From: Cephalotus follicularis
Lineage: Eukaryota > Streptophyta > Magnoliopsida > Oxalidales > Cephalotaceae
Length of the DNA stretch: 64,000 nucleotides
Reading direction: 5' to 3'
Assembly: GCA_001972305.1 (NCBI GenBank)
Contig: BDDD01002020.1
Location: 366,809-430,808 of the forward strand
Below, one piece after another: positions 11,603 through 24,183 of the stretch; the stretch's first letter is position 1; each line of letters starts with the position of its first letter. Below the pieces are notes generated by a model. That model was given only the letters and a program-made list of their open reading frames with translations. It was not told where the DNA came from and made no database searches. The position numbers and the translations under genes were made by a program.

Positions 11603-14036
11603 TGTAACACCCCTCGGGTTGAGGACGGACACGTGGCATTACTCTTTATCCAATATACAATACAATGGTCGGGACTATCAATATAAAAATGTGGAAAAAC
11701 TTAAAACTTTACAATACATGTCATGGTACGGAAGATACAATACAATTCTCTTGTAAACATAACAATGATCCATCCATGCAATACAGTACAGTATAATACC
11801 AGTCATTTCAATACAATACATCTATCAAACTCTTCAATACAATATTACAAGATGAACTCTGTCAGATCCCAAAATGATCCCCCGCTCGATGGAATCTTCA
11901 ATCCTTCAGTCCGCTGCTACCTGCTGCCCTACCTATGCCGCACACAAAATGTACAACACAGCCCCACCCCGAAGGATGTGGTTAGCCTCAAGGCTAAGAA
12001 GAAACCCCATCCAGCATGTATGCATGTACAATGTGCAATATCGATGATAGACTATGCAATATCAATGTTCGGTGTACAATATCAATGCATTGTATGGCAA
12101 ATGCATGCATACAATTGGCGATCTGACCATCCATATGACAGTGGCCCATAACAGAGCATATTAATGGGATCTATAACAATCAATCAATGGCAGACACTCA
12201 ATGGTGGTGTATAAAACACCCAATCAATCAATCATATCCTAAAGAGCATGCGACCTCAGTCAGTACAATGTCAATTAGTAACAATGATCAATCCCACAGA
12301 AGGTAGTCCTTCGAAAAGGGTGGGAGATCTATCTACTGTTCTCAAATTGATTAGGTCTGGAACTCGTAGATCTTCCAGCTTATGGTTGAGTCAGTACAAT
12401 CTCGATGAGCTACAACCAAAGGAGCTACTATTATCATTAGGGAGCTACAGCCCTCGGGGAGCATCAATCATCAATCAATCAATAATGCTCGTCAGCAAGA
12501 AAATACAATAAATGAGGCAATAAAATAAATGAAACGATCAACAAAATAGGTGGACAGAGTCAACACCCTAACATGTCAATGCGAATCATAATGTCACTCT
12601 ATAGGATCCATACAATATAATAAATCTGTCAGTACAATGTCAATACAATATCAATAAGTGGTGATGTCTAATGGAGAAATAGGAATGTACGTCCAACGTT
12701 CCGAACTTAGACTCACGACACCTATGACTCAAGCAATCAACCAATCAATAGCCGATAGATGGTGACAATCAATTCAACAAGATAGGAAAGAACATCTATC
12801 CAGTCAAGGAAAGTCACTGGGTCATCGCCCATGGCTTAATCTATCACTCTATCAATTCAATCATTGAAAATTATGGATAACTGTGTTTCAAACGCTTGAA
12901 TACCTCTAGTGAGGCTCTGGTCAAGCGGCAATATGAAAAGGAGTTGAAATAAAGCTTTAAAATAGCCAAATGTTTCATTCAGCCCGTTAGAGTCGATGTC
13001 CTAGGACAAAGACATCGACGCTTAACTTGGTGTTACTTTAAAATGGTGGAAGGATATCGACGTCTTTGAAAGACATCGATGTCCTTATTTGTTTGTATAG
13101 AGATCTGGCCAAAAGACGTCGATGTCCTTGGACAAAGACGTTGACGCGATTCAATAAAAATAGCTTGGGAATACGCATCGATGTTCAGCATCGATGTCTT
13201 CTCTGGGGAGAAGAAATTCCAAGACAAAGACGTCGATGTCCATCAAATACGTCGATGTCTTCACTGTGGAATCAAAGATGCTGCATTCTAAAGTAAAAGA
13301 CATCGATGTCCATGGGTTGGGGATCGATCTCTTTGCTGGGTAGGGTTTTGTGCAAAAAAACAGCCGATCTCAGGTCAAAATCCAATGTAAATCCATTCTT
13401 TGAAAACTAAAGGTTAAAATCAGTCTTTTAAGGTTAGTAAAACTTGTTACAACCTTCAAATTTTAGTTTCAATCTCCCTAGATTAGTTAGATCAAGGAAA
13501 TCAATAAAAACCCTAGTTTCACAATTTAATACAATACAATCATTCAATTCAATTAACTAGTTAATTAAGCAATAGGCAATACAAGTAGAGAAGTCCTACC
13601 TATAATGAAGCTTCAACAATTGAGCTTCCAATAAAACAATCGGTTGGAAAACTTGAAGAATCCACTGCTATCTTGCTCAAACCAAGGAAAGGTAAGACTT
13701 AAATTGTTATTTGATGTTAGAGATGCAATCCGGAGTTGTTGTGGGAGGAGGAGAGGCTGCCCAGAAGAGAGAGATGAGGAGAAGGATAGAGAGAGTGAGA
13801 AGATTGAGAAATGAGAGAATTAGAGTAAAGGATTGACTTATATAGTCAATTTGACCAATTCTCCGAAACTCAGCCCCAAAATCCCGATTATACATGCATA
13901 TAATCAATACAATAACCAATAAGCATAGTAATACCTCACTTCAATACAGTGCAATACGGTTCAATACAATTCAGTACAGTACAATACGGTACAATATATG
14001 CATGGACAGTACAAAAAGTGAATTCAGGTCGTTACA
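11603..14036 (-). repeat. 5' LTR of element 1
   Basis: This 2434-bp repeat aligns end to end with 1776-4218, with scattered substitutions and small indels visible throughout, so the insertion is not recent. The minus-strand TATATAAG box is at about 13838-13846. The palindrome cluster is at 12990-13330. Confidence 0.92.
12990..13330. repeat. Palindrome cluster GACATCGATGTC in 5' LTR
   Basis: The order of motifs is the same as at 3160-3502, including a perfect GACATCGATGTC at 13299-13310. Some copies are decayed, for example GGATCGATCTC near 13322. Confidence 0.85.
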
Positions 14037-14041
14037 CCCTG

Positions 14042-14796
14042 TATGCCACGATATGGCTTGTTGGTTGTACATATACACTATTAATTTATACAATTCTGAA
14101 TTCCATTCATATTTCATGTGCATATTTATTTATTGGCAAGGATATGTGGCTCATCCCAATCAACCAAAAGGAACATAATAATTATTCGTAATTAACTGTA
14201 TATCATGTAGCGCCCTGTCACACCAAAGGGTTGGAGCATGTGCCAAGGAGGCTATGAGAATGAGATCCTTACTCCCTATGACAAACCGCTCCAAGTCATA
14301 GGTTCACTTTCTTCAGGCCATTGATGAATCGTGAAGACTTGTCACGTTATGCTTGCTCCCGGGTTAGCAGTGGAGGATGGTTATCTCGCAGCCATTTGGG
14401 TTTATCCATAAAGCTAAATGTGAGGTGTATGCTAGAGAGCGTGGCACTGAACAGACCCACCAATGGGAAACCTATTTGGATAGTTAATACCAAATGTCTA
14501 TAGGATTCCTATGGTCTCGGTAGTGTATAGTCTATGGTTACTAGTAGGTCTATAGCCTGCGTTGTCTTCTTTGACATGAGCGGCTGGTATGAATTGTGTG
14601 GTGACTGCTTGACTTTGATTTCTGCCTTCCCCAACACTAGCCACGTGCTAGAAAACGGGTTGTCTTTGGGTCTTGTGGGAGCTGTATTGAGATGTATGGG
14701 AGAGTGAGCAATAGGGGATCATCACACCCAGGCTAAGGGTGACCGGCTCTATTTATCTATGTACGTTGTAGACTTAAAAGTCCTGATCAGGCATAG
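14042..14796 (+). repeat. Family C LTR segment, non-coding
   Basis: This resumes the LTR that began at 1754, beyond the Ty3 element. The block TGTCACACCAAAGGGTTGG at about 14217 onwards recurs, diverged, inside the sister LTR near 15050 (CCTTTCACCAAGGGGTTGG), together with the following AATGAGAATGAG.TCCTTA stretch. No gene is supported. Confidence 0.7.
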
Positions 14797-16157
14797 TGTT
14801 GGAGTTGGGTGTCCCTATAAGCCATGAAGGGGCTAATTAAGTGTACATATTTGATATATTCCTTAATTGGAATAATCCATGAAGGCTTATGGTTGGCTAC
14901 ATGTATGTACTTTACACTCTTATCCTACATTCTAAGTTCCAGTTATGTTCAATTGTGCATATATGTTTGTTATGGCAAACCGGTTATATGTTATATCCCA
15001 AACCGTCAAAAGCGGATCAGTAGATCGCCATGTCAACTGAGTACACATATAGTGCCCTTTCACCAAGGGGTTGGAACTCATGCCTAGAGAGGTAATGAGA
15101 ATGAGGTCCTTAGTCCCTTCAGACAGAAGTTCCAAGTCATAGGTTCACTTTCTGGGCAATTGATGAACTGCAAAGACTTGCCGTATTATGCTTGCTCCCT
15201 CGTTTTGAGGACGGCTTCTCTCAATGCCGTTTGGATGGCACTAAAGCTGATGCGGGGTACGTGTAAAAGGCATGATACTGAACCGACCCACCATAGGTGA
15301 CCTATCTGCATGGACATTACCCTTGTCGATAGGATCCCTATTGTTTTTGAGTAGTGTATAGTCTATGGTGACTAGTAGGTCTTAGCCTACGTTGTATCCT
15401 TAGACCTGAGCGACTGGCATACGTTGTGTAGTGACTGCATGACTTTGATTTCTGCCTTCCCCAGCACTAGCCATGTGTTTTCAAAAGGGTTGTCTTTGGG
15501 ACATGTGGAAGCTGCATTGAGACGTGTGGGCACAGTTCGCAATATGGAATCATCACACCCGTAATGATGGATGAATGGCTGATCTTGACCATTGTTGACT
15601 AAAATACCTGGCCAGACTTAGGCGGATTGGATATCGGGTGATTCTGGGGAGGTCCGCCGAAGTCACAATGTGTTCATAGATTTATATGGTCGCGGAATAT
15701 CTTGGGTGGACATTTTATCCACACCCTTGTCCGTGGTCGGAGCCAATGGTGATGAGGGTTACATGACACATATGCCGAAGACGGGCCTAAAGCTCTGGCT
15801 ATCTAGTTATTGCTAATAGACATGGTAATACACGGATCCGGGGGTGATGAGAGTTCACACCAGGGCCATCTTGTGAATAGTCGAAAGGACTACTAGGATG
15901 GTCGTACCAGAACTCGGGATGTTTTGAGAAATTTATCAGCATACCAGATATTGACTAGGCTTTTCGGGTCCTGCCTTGCTTTGAACATGTTGACACGTGT
16001 GAGAGACACATGTCATTTAGTGAAAGGACAACATCAAGAGGATGTTGCTTAGCTAATGACTATATTTCATATGTTGGATCTAGGTCCATGCATTGCCATG
16101 ATGAAATATTCCATGCGAAGGGTTGAAATGAATGAAGAGATTGTCTCATCTTTATCT

Positions 16158-16720
16158 TGGGCATCGACGCCATGGAGAGCATGCGTCGACGCCATGTCTA
16201 GTTGAGTTGCTAGGCATTAACGCAAACAGATTGCTTTGACGCTGATAAAACCAGTAGCTTTACACATCGACGCCATGAGGGATACACGTCGACGCCATAA
16301 CTAGATAGAGTCCCTGGGCATTAATGCCATGGAGAGCATACGTTGACGCTACGGAAACCAAGGACTTACGCATTGACTCCATGGAGAGCAAGGTGTTGAC
16401 GCTTATACAGGAAGAGGCAACATGCCTGTTTCATCTTATCTTTGGCGTTGACGCCTTGATAATATGAGATGCATGGAGTTGACGCCATGATAGGCTGATG
16501 CGCGGCAGTCACCAATCTTGAGAGAAGTTGGTTTGAATTTTGGGATAAAGTAAGAGAGAGAAAGTCAAACCTATAAATAGCTTTTGACAAGAGGTTAGAG
16601 CTTACAAGACACACTTCCCCTTTCTCTCTCTTTCTCTCTTCTTCCCTGCCGTCTCTCTTCTCCCTGCTGCTATCATACGCGTTGACGCCAGGGTTTAGGC
16701 GTTGACTCCTAAAACGTCTG
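16158..16720. repeat. Paired GCGTCGACGC-type palindromes before and after an LTR TATA box
   Basis: Motifs occur in couples separated by CATGGAGAGCATGC-like spacers, for example at 16161-16195 with a perfect GCGTCGACGC at 16183-16192. Further couples lie near 16262, 16318 and 16370, and single copies at 16443, 16480 and 16680-16710. The block ends about 90 bases upstream of CTATAAATAG at 16571 and resumes after the leader. Confidence 0.8.
16571..16580 (+). promoter_or_regulatory. Putative LTR TATA box
   Basis: CTATAAATAG is followed within about 45 bases by a long CT-rich stretch. The same arrangement recurs at about 18459 in the outer LTR. Confidence 0.55.
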
Positions 16721-18044
16721 GTGCGCTTTTGCAGCCAATTTCAACCCACCTTTCACCCCTCAAAGCCCAATATAGGTGGAGATGATTTGTTTCTTGCATC
16801 TCATGTTTATCTACAGAGTTTATAGTGTATGATAAACACTCAAACCTCCATCATCATCTTCCTTGCCTGTGGCTTAAGGATGAGCTTGGAGCTTTAATGG
16901 TGTTTTGGGATTAAAGTGATGAGGGAGCTCTTGAAGGAATGAGCCATCACTTTGAGGTAACGATTTCTTGTTCCTCTCTTTGTGGATTCGGATTGGGGCT
17001 AGGGTTTGCCAACCCTAGCCAAACCCAAGATGAATGTGGTTTTTTGTCTTGTGTTGGAATTCCTTGTTATGGGGAATAGCTTGCAATTTCGGGTTATGGC
17101 TAGGGTATGCCTACCCTGGCCAAACCCCTTGGTTTCATGGAGGAACCGTTGCGATTCCTTAGTGTTAGGGATTGCTCTTGGTTCGGGTTTGTGGGTCAAT
17201 TGCTTAGGGATTGTGTGTGTTCCCTTAGTGCAATTATGTGTGACCATTGTGTGAGTTTACCACAACTCTCACTTCAAACCCGTTTCTCCCTTATGCTTGG
17301 ATCGGTTGTGTGGTTTGGCTACATGTTGTATTAGGGTTCCTGGGCTTATTGGGACAATTGTGGACGTCGGGTAGGGTAACACATTGCTTGGGGATCAATC
17401 ATTTGATTGAAAATTAAAATTGATCACCCTATACACCTAATGCCCATGACTGAGTTTTATGTTTTCTTTCGCTATGCTTTCAGCCCCTACCCCTCGATGG
17501 GGTTCCCAACACATAGGTGGACTGGGAACAAGAGGTTCCCGTGGGAGGTCTACCGATAGTCTCAGTGCAATCATAGATTCATAGTTATTGTAGCAATACT
17601 AGGAGTGACATTCATCCAAACCCTAGGCTATGATCGGAGCCAAGTATGACGAGCGAAACATGACACATATGCCGATGACTGGATAGAGTGACTGATTATT
17701 CAAACCATGATTAATAGAGGTGGTAATACACGGATCCAGGGGTGACTGGCGCTCACACCGGGGCTGTTTTGATAGTCGGTGACTATCAGAATGGTTGTAC
17801 CAATTATCGGGGTGTACTTGAAATTTATCATCATACCAGAGATCGACAAGCTTTCGGTTACTGCCTGACTTTGAACAGGTTGATATGTGGTAGGACACAT
17901 ATCACTTAGTGAAAGGACAACATTACGGAAGATGTTGCTTTGCTAGTGAGTATTTCATTTGATGGATTTAGGTTCATGCAATGCCACGATGAAATATTCC
18001 ATGCGAAGGGTTTTGAAAATAGAAGAGATTGTCTCATTTTGTCT

Positions 18045-18600
18045 TAGGCGTCAACGCCATAGAGAGCATGCGTCGACACCATGTCTAGTTGAGTTGCTGG
18101 GCGTTAATGCTATGAGAGCATGCGCTGACGCTGGAAAAAGCAGTAACTTAAATGTCGATGCCATGAAGAGCATGCATCGATGCCATAACTAGAATAAGTC
18201 CCTGGACGTTAAAGCTATGGAGAGCATACGTTGACGCTTCAAAAACCAATGACTTATGCTTTGACGCTATGATGTTTATGCATTGACGCTAAGACGAAAA
18301 GAGACTACGCGCCTGTTTCATCTTATCGTTGGCGTTGACGCATAGATAAGATGGGACGCATGCTGTTGACACCATGAGGGTTGATACACGGCATCTCACC
18401 TGACTTGAGAGAAGTTGGTGTGACTTTTGGGATAAAGTAGGAGAGAGAAGTCAAACACTATAAATAGCTTATGACAAAAGGTCAAAACTTGCTGAACACA
18501 CTTTACCTTTTCTCTCTCTCTCTCTATCTTCTTCCCTACCGTCTCTCTTCTTTCTGCTGCTAACGTACGTGTAGACGCCATCGCCTAAGCGTTGACGCCC
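18045..18600. repeat. Palindrome cluster in outer family C LTR
   Basis: This matches the layout at 16158-16720: couples of GCGTCAACGCCAT / GCGTCGACACCAT separated by AGAGCATG spacers, then a TATA box at about 18459, then GTAGACGCC and GCGTTGACGCC near 18572-18598. It is more diverged than the inner copy. Confidence 0.75.
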
Positions 18601-19631
18601 AAAACACCTGGTTCATTTTGCAACCATTTTTAACCCTCTTTGCACCACTCAAAGTTCATTATAGGTGGAGATAACTTGTACACTGCATCTTATCTTTCCC
18701 TAGAGTGATTTAGTGTAGGATAAACAGTTGCCTTGCATCCTTGATCTTCCTTATCCGTGGCTTAAGGAGGAGCTTGGAGTTCTTGGATTCAAATAGTAGA
18801 GGGTGCTTGACTTGAAGGAAGGAGTCTTCACTTTGGTAAGAATCTCTTCTCTTCTTGTTCTTGTGGCAGTGGCAGCGGGTTGTATCTTGGGTTAGAGAAC
18901 CCTAGTCGAACCCCCTTGCCCCTTGGTGGTTTCCTTGCCATCCCTTAGGGTTAGGGATGTTTGGGTTCGGATTGTTTGGACTTTTGACTAGGGTTTGTGT
19001 GTTTCCTTGTGAGCCATTTTTGGGAGTCCATTTCTAGGACTTGGTGGTTCCAAGTCATTCTACCCTATGCTTGGTTTTGGTTCCGGTTTGATTTGTTGTT
19101 CAATTAGGGTTCCTTGGTACTCATTGGGACAATTTGAACTTAGCTTAGGGCATCCCATTGCTTGGGGATTAATCAATTGGATGAAATTTAAAATTAATCA
19201 GCCCTAAACCCTGAAGTCCGGATTGCATGTTTTCTTCCGCTGTGCTTGAGCCCATTCCCAACATCTAATTCATCCCATCCAATACAAACTCTATCATTCA
19301 TATACAACTGTATCAACCTTCATGCCTTACCACTGGTCTTAGCTTCATGACCTGATCCAAAATTTAATGTCCATCATGAATGTTGGGTAAGCCAAATGAC
19401 CCAGTAGGATAACCATATGCATAATGGAGTGAACAAATATCATAAATGACAATTGTGGTCGATTATCCATATGACAACTAACCCATACCGGTCGTATATG
19501 CGATAAGACCTAATCATAACAACCCTATCCATACATCTATCACATAGCTCACATCATGTGTATGAGCACACTCACACATATACCTATAGAGTTTATTGAC
19601 CTCTCATGCTACTCATGAATCTTGTCGCCCA

Positions 19632-19845
19632 TGGATTAGCCCCTAGGAGCTTGGCATAGATGTCCAGTTGCTGGTGGATTAGTCCATAGGCCCTCAACTG
19701 GATGTCCTTGGTTGGCGGAGGATTAGTCCTTAGGCACTCAACTAAGGTTGCCTAACTGCCTGTGGATTAGTCCAAGGGAGCTTAGCTAGACCTAGTTGTC
19801 ACTGGATTAGTCCACAGAAAATCAACTTGTACACGTGACCCAACT
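19632..19845. repeat. Imperfect 44-bp tandem repeat, about five units
   Basis: The phrase TGGATTAGTCC recurs at about 19632, 19675, 19719, 19763 and 19803, each followed by AGG..CTCAACT-like sequence. It lies in the non-coding right part of the tentative LTR 1433-20598. Confidence 0.75.
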
Positions 19846-20598
19846 CGTGTAAAGTAACATCAATCAAGACGAGTAACTATGTTTAGTTAGGGGGGTTAGT
19901 TGAACGGGGTCAATGCCTCACATACCTGAACTAGGAGTTACTATGAGATCACTCTAATAGGTTAAGCAAACAAACAAATCAATGTCAAACTATCACATCT
20001 CGTACTTTGCAAAATCCGTGAAAAACTCTACTCTTTAGGCAAAGGACAATCCATGATCGAATCGCAAAGAAATGAAGTTAGATTCGTTCTTAAAATCACT
20101 TAAAACATTATACATATCCTTGTTTGGCCAATCTACGACAAAGCCTTTAAAAAGGTTTAGAGGAGCTCATTTGTTTTCCTTAAAATTCATTTAAAACATG
20201 TGAGACATATACATTAACGACCTCAAGGTAGGCGTAAATGTTAAACTCTTGAAGTGTTCTCTTTGTATGCCTTAGCAAGTCAGTAATGTCTCAAGGTAGG
20301 AGACAAGAGGATAAATGGATATGGGTTTTAGTGGCTACGGTTAAGACAGCAAAAAGGAGTGGAGAGATATTGTATGTGTGCTAGTGGGGCCGGCCCATGT
20401 GTAGTCCAAAAGGCTACAATAACAGTGGCCCGACATCCCGAAATTCAAATGTAACGAGCCCGAATAAAATAATAATATGTATGCATATCAAATACAAATA
20501 TTATGAGTATACAATACTCCAATCCAACAAATAAAAGTATGTATATATAGTACCGATCATATAATAATAAAATAATATAAATAAATTCGGTCATTACA

Positions 20599-20763
20599 GA
20601 GAGAGTGAGATGAGAGTTTTTATAGGTTAGAGTTTTGTTCTGGTGTATCTTGGTGTACCGTAAAATTTATAACTCTCAATTAATCCGTGAAACTACCTCC
20701 ATGCTTTAGTAATATCATAAACATACATATAAATATACCATATTGGTATTAAATACCCCTATC
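20599..20763. repeat. LTR-remnant segment between insertions
   Basis: A GAGAGAGTGAGATGAGAG stretch and TTTTTATAGG resemble the leader and TATA region of the minus-strand LTRs elsewhere. It may continue at 28324-28433, which ends GGTCGCTACA. No gene is supported. Confidence 0.35.
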
Positions 20764-20898
20764 TGTAATATCCCGATTCGTTGTGTATGTGTTTATCTAA
20801 TTGTGGTGTCTATATGTTGAGAATTGTCATATGTTATGTGTTGTTCCGTTGGACCGTTTGATTTTAATTTTGAAAACTCTTTCATTTTATGTTATGGG

Positions 20899-21900
20899 CG
20901 TTAAGCGTCGATGCCTTAACACCTTTATCAGTTTTCTTTTAATAGTGAAACGTGTCGACGCTTTTACCATGAACATCGACCTTTTTGTTGAAAAGGGTTA
21001 AGCGCTGACGCTTATTCTTAACCGTCGATGCTTTAAAATGTTTTTCCTTTTTTGTCAGTGGACGGTGTGGTCGGTGTCTTAGTTAGGAATGTAGGATTCT
21101 TTCCATGATCCAATTATTTGTTTCCCTTTTGTGTTAGCTGAGTTATCTGCCTATAAGGAAAGCTTTGATCAACGCGTTTTTACCATCAAAATCCCACGTT
21201 TTCATCCTTTTAAAAACAGTCACATGCATTGTTTTCAAAACAGCCATAGCCATTTTCTTGTCATTCTTCTCAGCCTAGTTTCACATCATCTAAAGGTATG
21301 TTTTGATAATGATTTTTAATTTCGTTTTATATTACTGTTGGTTGAATTGAAAGTATATAGATTGTTTAAAATTCCGCTGTTAATTTGTGAAGTCTGTTTT
21401 AAATCATGAAAACTCAAGGACAATGTTTTAGTTAAATTCTGTTGTTATTTTCAACCTGTAAAATCCATCGTCGGTGTGTTTGAAATGTTATAATGGTATT
21501 TTCAATCAGAGAAATCATGTTTTAGTACTTTCCTGCTACTGCTTTATTGATTTTCGTTTAAGAAAATGGATTTTTGTTCATACTGCAACTATTGCATCGA
21601 CGTGTTTTTCATGTTTTTAACCCAAAGCGTCGAAGACTATGTCATTTACGTCGACGCCTGTGCATAGAAAAGTTGTTTTCATCGTCCTGCATGCGTTAAA
21701 GCGCGACTGTTTTGTTTCCTATCGATGCTTATGTCTAAAACGTCGACGCTTTGTTGTGAGCGTCGACGCTTTTGTCAAAAATTGCCATGTTTTCGTCAAC
21801 CCTTTGTCCTGCGCTTTTGTTGACACTTTCGTTTTAAACGTCAACGCTATGTTGAAAAGCGTTGACGCTTTTGTCGTAAACATCGATGCTTTCTCCTGGA
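20899..21900. repeat. Two palindrome clusters of the GCGTCGACGC type
   Basis: The first is at 20899-21035 (AAGCGTCGATGCC, GTGTCGACGCTT, AGCGCTGACGCTT). The second is at 21595-21900 (AACGTCGACGCTTT, and a perfect AGCGTCGACGCT at 21759-21770, then AACGTCAACGCT, AGCGTTGACGCTT and ACATCGATGCTT). About 560 bases without the motif lie between them. Confidence 0.82.
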
Positions 21901-22426
21901 ATTTGTATTTAGCGTCTGTTTAATTGTAACACGGATTAGTTTGTCTGTTTAGGGTTCCAAAACACTTGTGGTGAAGGTTAGGGTGATTCTGTGTGTGCTT
22001 TTCATTCATTCTTGGGATTTTTTAGGTTTGAACGGCTAAGTTAAGGATGTTTCGTTCCTTGATAGTCTCCTATTGGTTTTATTAGAGAAAAAAGTTATTT
22101 TACTTTATGAATAATTTCAGTTATCTTCCTCTGATTTTTATGGAAATGAATCTAGTTTTTACGTTTATGAACGAAATATGATTTTTATTCGTTATCATAT
22201 CTTTTAACTGCTTTGAAAGATTAAATGAGTTTGTTTTGAATATGTTTGATTTCCGAGCAAGTATATATTGCTAGTTGATAAATTATTATCGTTTGATAAA
22301 CGATTTTCAGAACGAGAAACTTTGGTTTATATATATATGAAAATTGCATGTGTTTGAAATGATTTTTGATAAAGTCATTATTTTGAAATCATTGATTACT
22401 GAGAATATAACTACCTATGGGGGTAC

Positions 22427-22431
22427 CATAG
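22427..22431. other. Target-site duplication CATAG (left copy)
   Basis: CATAG occurs here and at 27482-27486, flanking the LTR 22432-27481 exactly. Confidence 0.85.
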
Positions 22432-23954
22432 TGTCACACCCCGTTTCATTGACAACATAAAGGTCATGGCAATTTAACATAATTATTCGGCTTATGAAAA
22501 TATGGTAAAATTTAAAACATTAAATACCAACAATATCTTGCGGAAGCCTTTAACAATAAGCTGAACAAGTAAACAAAACCATGCGTCCCATACCACATGA
22601 TTCCCACATATAAAATAAATAAATCATTGTCAAAAGCCCACAAACGGAGCGTGATCAAAAGTCGATCAATATCGTTAAAATATCAGTACAGTAATCCAAA
22701 ATAAAACATGTCTCAATACATTGTTTAACATTTATTCAACAAGTAAAACTCCATCTCGCTCCCATACGGTCGTGCTCGGGCGACATCCGTATCATGGCAT
22801 CAATCTGAAATAGTAGGGGGTTAGCTTTTGTCCTCACTCGACTAAATCACAAGTGTAATTTAGGGTCAATGATAAGCAATGCTATGAAATGAATGCATCG
22901 TGATGCAATACATACTATATCTCGATGCATATATATATTGTAATACCTCATACCTGTTTTTAGAGGATTATAAATTAAGGCTTTGTTCGGCACATGGAAA
23001 GGACTTAAGTGAAAATTGTGGTAAGTTATTTAAAACATGTGGACAAGGATGGTTTGGGTTATTATATTGATTTAATGGTTAGCTTCTTGAGGAAGCTTGT
23101 TGTTCCCAAGGTTGCATTGGGATAAGAATTGTGGGAGTTGGTAAGTGGGCTGACAGTGCTTTCTTGGTTAGTGGAGTTCAGCTTTGAGAGGGAAAAGTGA
23201 GAGAGAGATGGTTTCTTCTTCTTCTTCTTCTTTCCCTTCTTCCGTGAGAATTTTGGTTGCTCTCTTTTGCTTTTGAGCTGTGAAGGTGAGCTCTCCTCTT
23301 CCCTGGTTTGTGTTATGTGGTGGCACGTTGCGCTGGGGCCGAGGAGGAGGATGATAGCCTGGTTTGGCTGGTGGTGTTTTCTGTTCATGCATGTGTTATG
23401 TCTTCTTCTTGATCTGATATGTGTTAGTTTGCAAACGAGAAACCTGTTGCTGTGACAAAGCATCTTGGGGTTGATCGACGGTAGCTTGAGGTGATTTGTG
23501 AGTGGGACATTCTCTTCTTTCTTTTACTTGATATTCCGTGTGCCTGTTGTTATCCTCTGGTTAAACGTTTTCTGTGGGATTTGGATCCCTGTTACCCTTG
23601 TTTATGTTGTTATCCTGTTCTTGGCAGAGCTTAAGAGCTCGGATGGTTCTTGGGTTGAAAGTATGTTGTTCTTCTGACGGTTGTTGTTTGTGTCAGATGA
23701 TCTCTCCTTTTGTTCTTGGTTCCTCAGATGTGTGGGGTGCACTAGGATGTTCGGACGGGATGCATGGGTTCGGTCGGTGGTAAAGGGTACGTTCGAGAAT
23801 CAACTCTCCATAGTTTTCTCATTGTCTATGATGGGATGCTTTGTGTGAACTGCCCCCGGGTTCCATACCTGGATCTGCGGTGTACTATTGTCTATGATGG
23901 TATGCTGAGTGTGAGTGCAGGGGTGTTCTCCATTCCTTCCCATTTGGCCGGGGT

Positions 23955-24183
23955 TAGCGGGCAAGGCCCGGATAGATACTAGCGGGCAAGGTCCGGATAG
24001 ATACTAGCGGACGAGGTCCGGATAGATTCTAGCAGGCGAGGCCTGGATAGGTGGTGTGTGTGTGTATGTGTTTGGCCTGGTATGGTAGCAGACCACGGAT
24101 ACTGTGGTGGATAGTGGGCAAGGCCCGGATAGATACTAGCGGACGAGGTCCGGATAGATTCTAGCAGGCGAGGCCTGGATTGA
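23955..24183. repeat. 25-bp minisatellite inside a 157-bp higher-order duplication
   Basis: Units such as TAGCGGGCAAGGCCCGGATA plus GATAC repeat at 23955, 23980, 24005 and 24030. A second block starts at 24112 with three more units. The intervening stretch with GGCCTGGTATGG and GACCACGG is itself echoed at about 24190-24250. Confidence 0.85.

Larger units (their letters stand above)
1776..14036 (-). mobile_element. Full-length Ty3/gypsy retrotransposon (element 1), chromovirus-like, decayed
   Basis: Two long terminal repeats (1776-4218 and 11603-14036) flank gag, protease, reverse transcriptase, RNase H and integrase, all read on the minus strand. Both outer ends read TGTAAC...GTTACA, and the element is bounded by a perfect 5-bp duplication CCCTG (1771-1775 and 14037-14041). 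A primer-binding site for initiator tRNA-Met and a polypurine tract sit where expected. The pol order PR-RT-RH-IN marks Ty3. An integrase tail with a TWE..DDM-type motif is typical of plant chromovirus lineages; assignment to Tekay would be a guess. Coding regions are broken, and integrase is split by a solo LTR at 5499-8059. Total length is 12.26 kb including that insertion. Confidence 0.93.
14797..17511 (+). mobile_element. Solo LTR (family C) nested in its own family
   Basis: It starts TGTTGGAGTTGGG and ends GGTTCCCAACA, with a perfect duplication CATAG at 14792-14796 and 17512-17516. The 2715 bp align with the segments of the outer LTR: for example, the AATACACGGATCC..GGGGTGA block occurs at about 15830 and 17728. 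No gag, pol, PBS or PPT is present. A CTATAAATAG box at about 16571, followed by a CTTTCTCTC-rich leader, sets the plus orientation. Paired palindromes lie just upstream of that box. Confidence 0.88.
1754..19263 (+). mobile_element. Solo LTR (family C), split by a Ty3 element and by a sister LTR
   Basis: The LTR begins TGTTAGGTTAGGGG at 1754 and ends CCCATTCCCAACA at 19263. Its own sequence is 1754-1775, 14042-14796 and 17517-19263, about 2.5 kb once insertions and duplicated bases are removed. The flanks TCCAA (1749-1753) and TCTAA (19264-19268) match at 4 of 5 positions, consistent with an aged target duplication. The first 22 bases and the sequence after 14042 align with the start of the sister LTR at 14797, which shows that the Ty3 element landed only 22 bases inside this LTR. 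A CTATAAATAG box near 18459, followed by a CT-rich leader, sets the plus orientation. Confidence 0.75.
1433..20598 (-). mobile_element. Probable solo LTR, interrupted by the 1754-19263 nest
   Basis: The left part is 1433-1753 and begins TATAACGCCC, a TGTAACGCCC-like end with one change. The right part is 19264-20598 and ends TTCGGTCATTACA. Together they give about 1.65 kb of non-coding sequence, and the ends suggest minus orientation. The right part contains a roughly 44-bp tandem repeat (19632-19845). No clean target duplication was found (TTAAC on the left, GAGAG on the right), so the boundaries are tentative. Confidence 0.4.

Noticed and set aside
20599..20603. GAGAG as target duplication of the LTR ending at 20598
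   Set aside because: The matching left flank at 1428-1432 reads TTAAC, so no duplication can be claimed for this LTR.
23062..23463. 133-codon minus-strand frame
   Set aside because: Low-complexity Lys/Ser/Glu sequence opposite a CTT repeat, inside an LTR-like insertion, with an overlapping frame on the other strand. No family resemblance.
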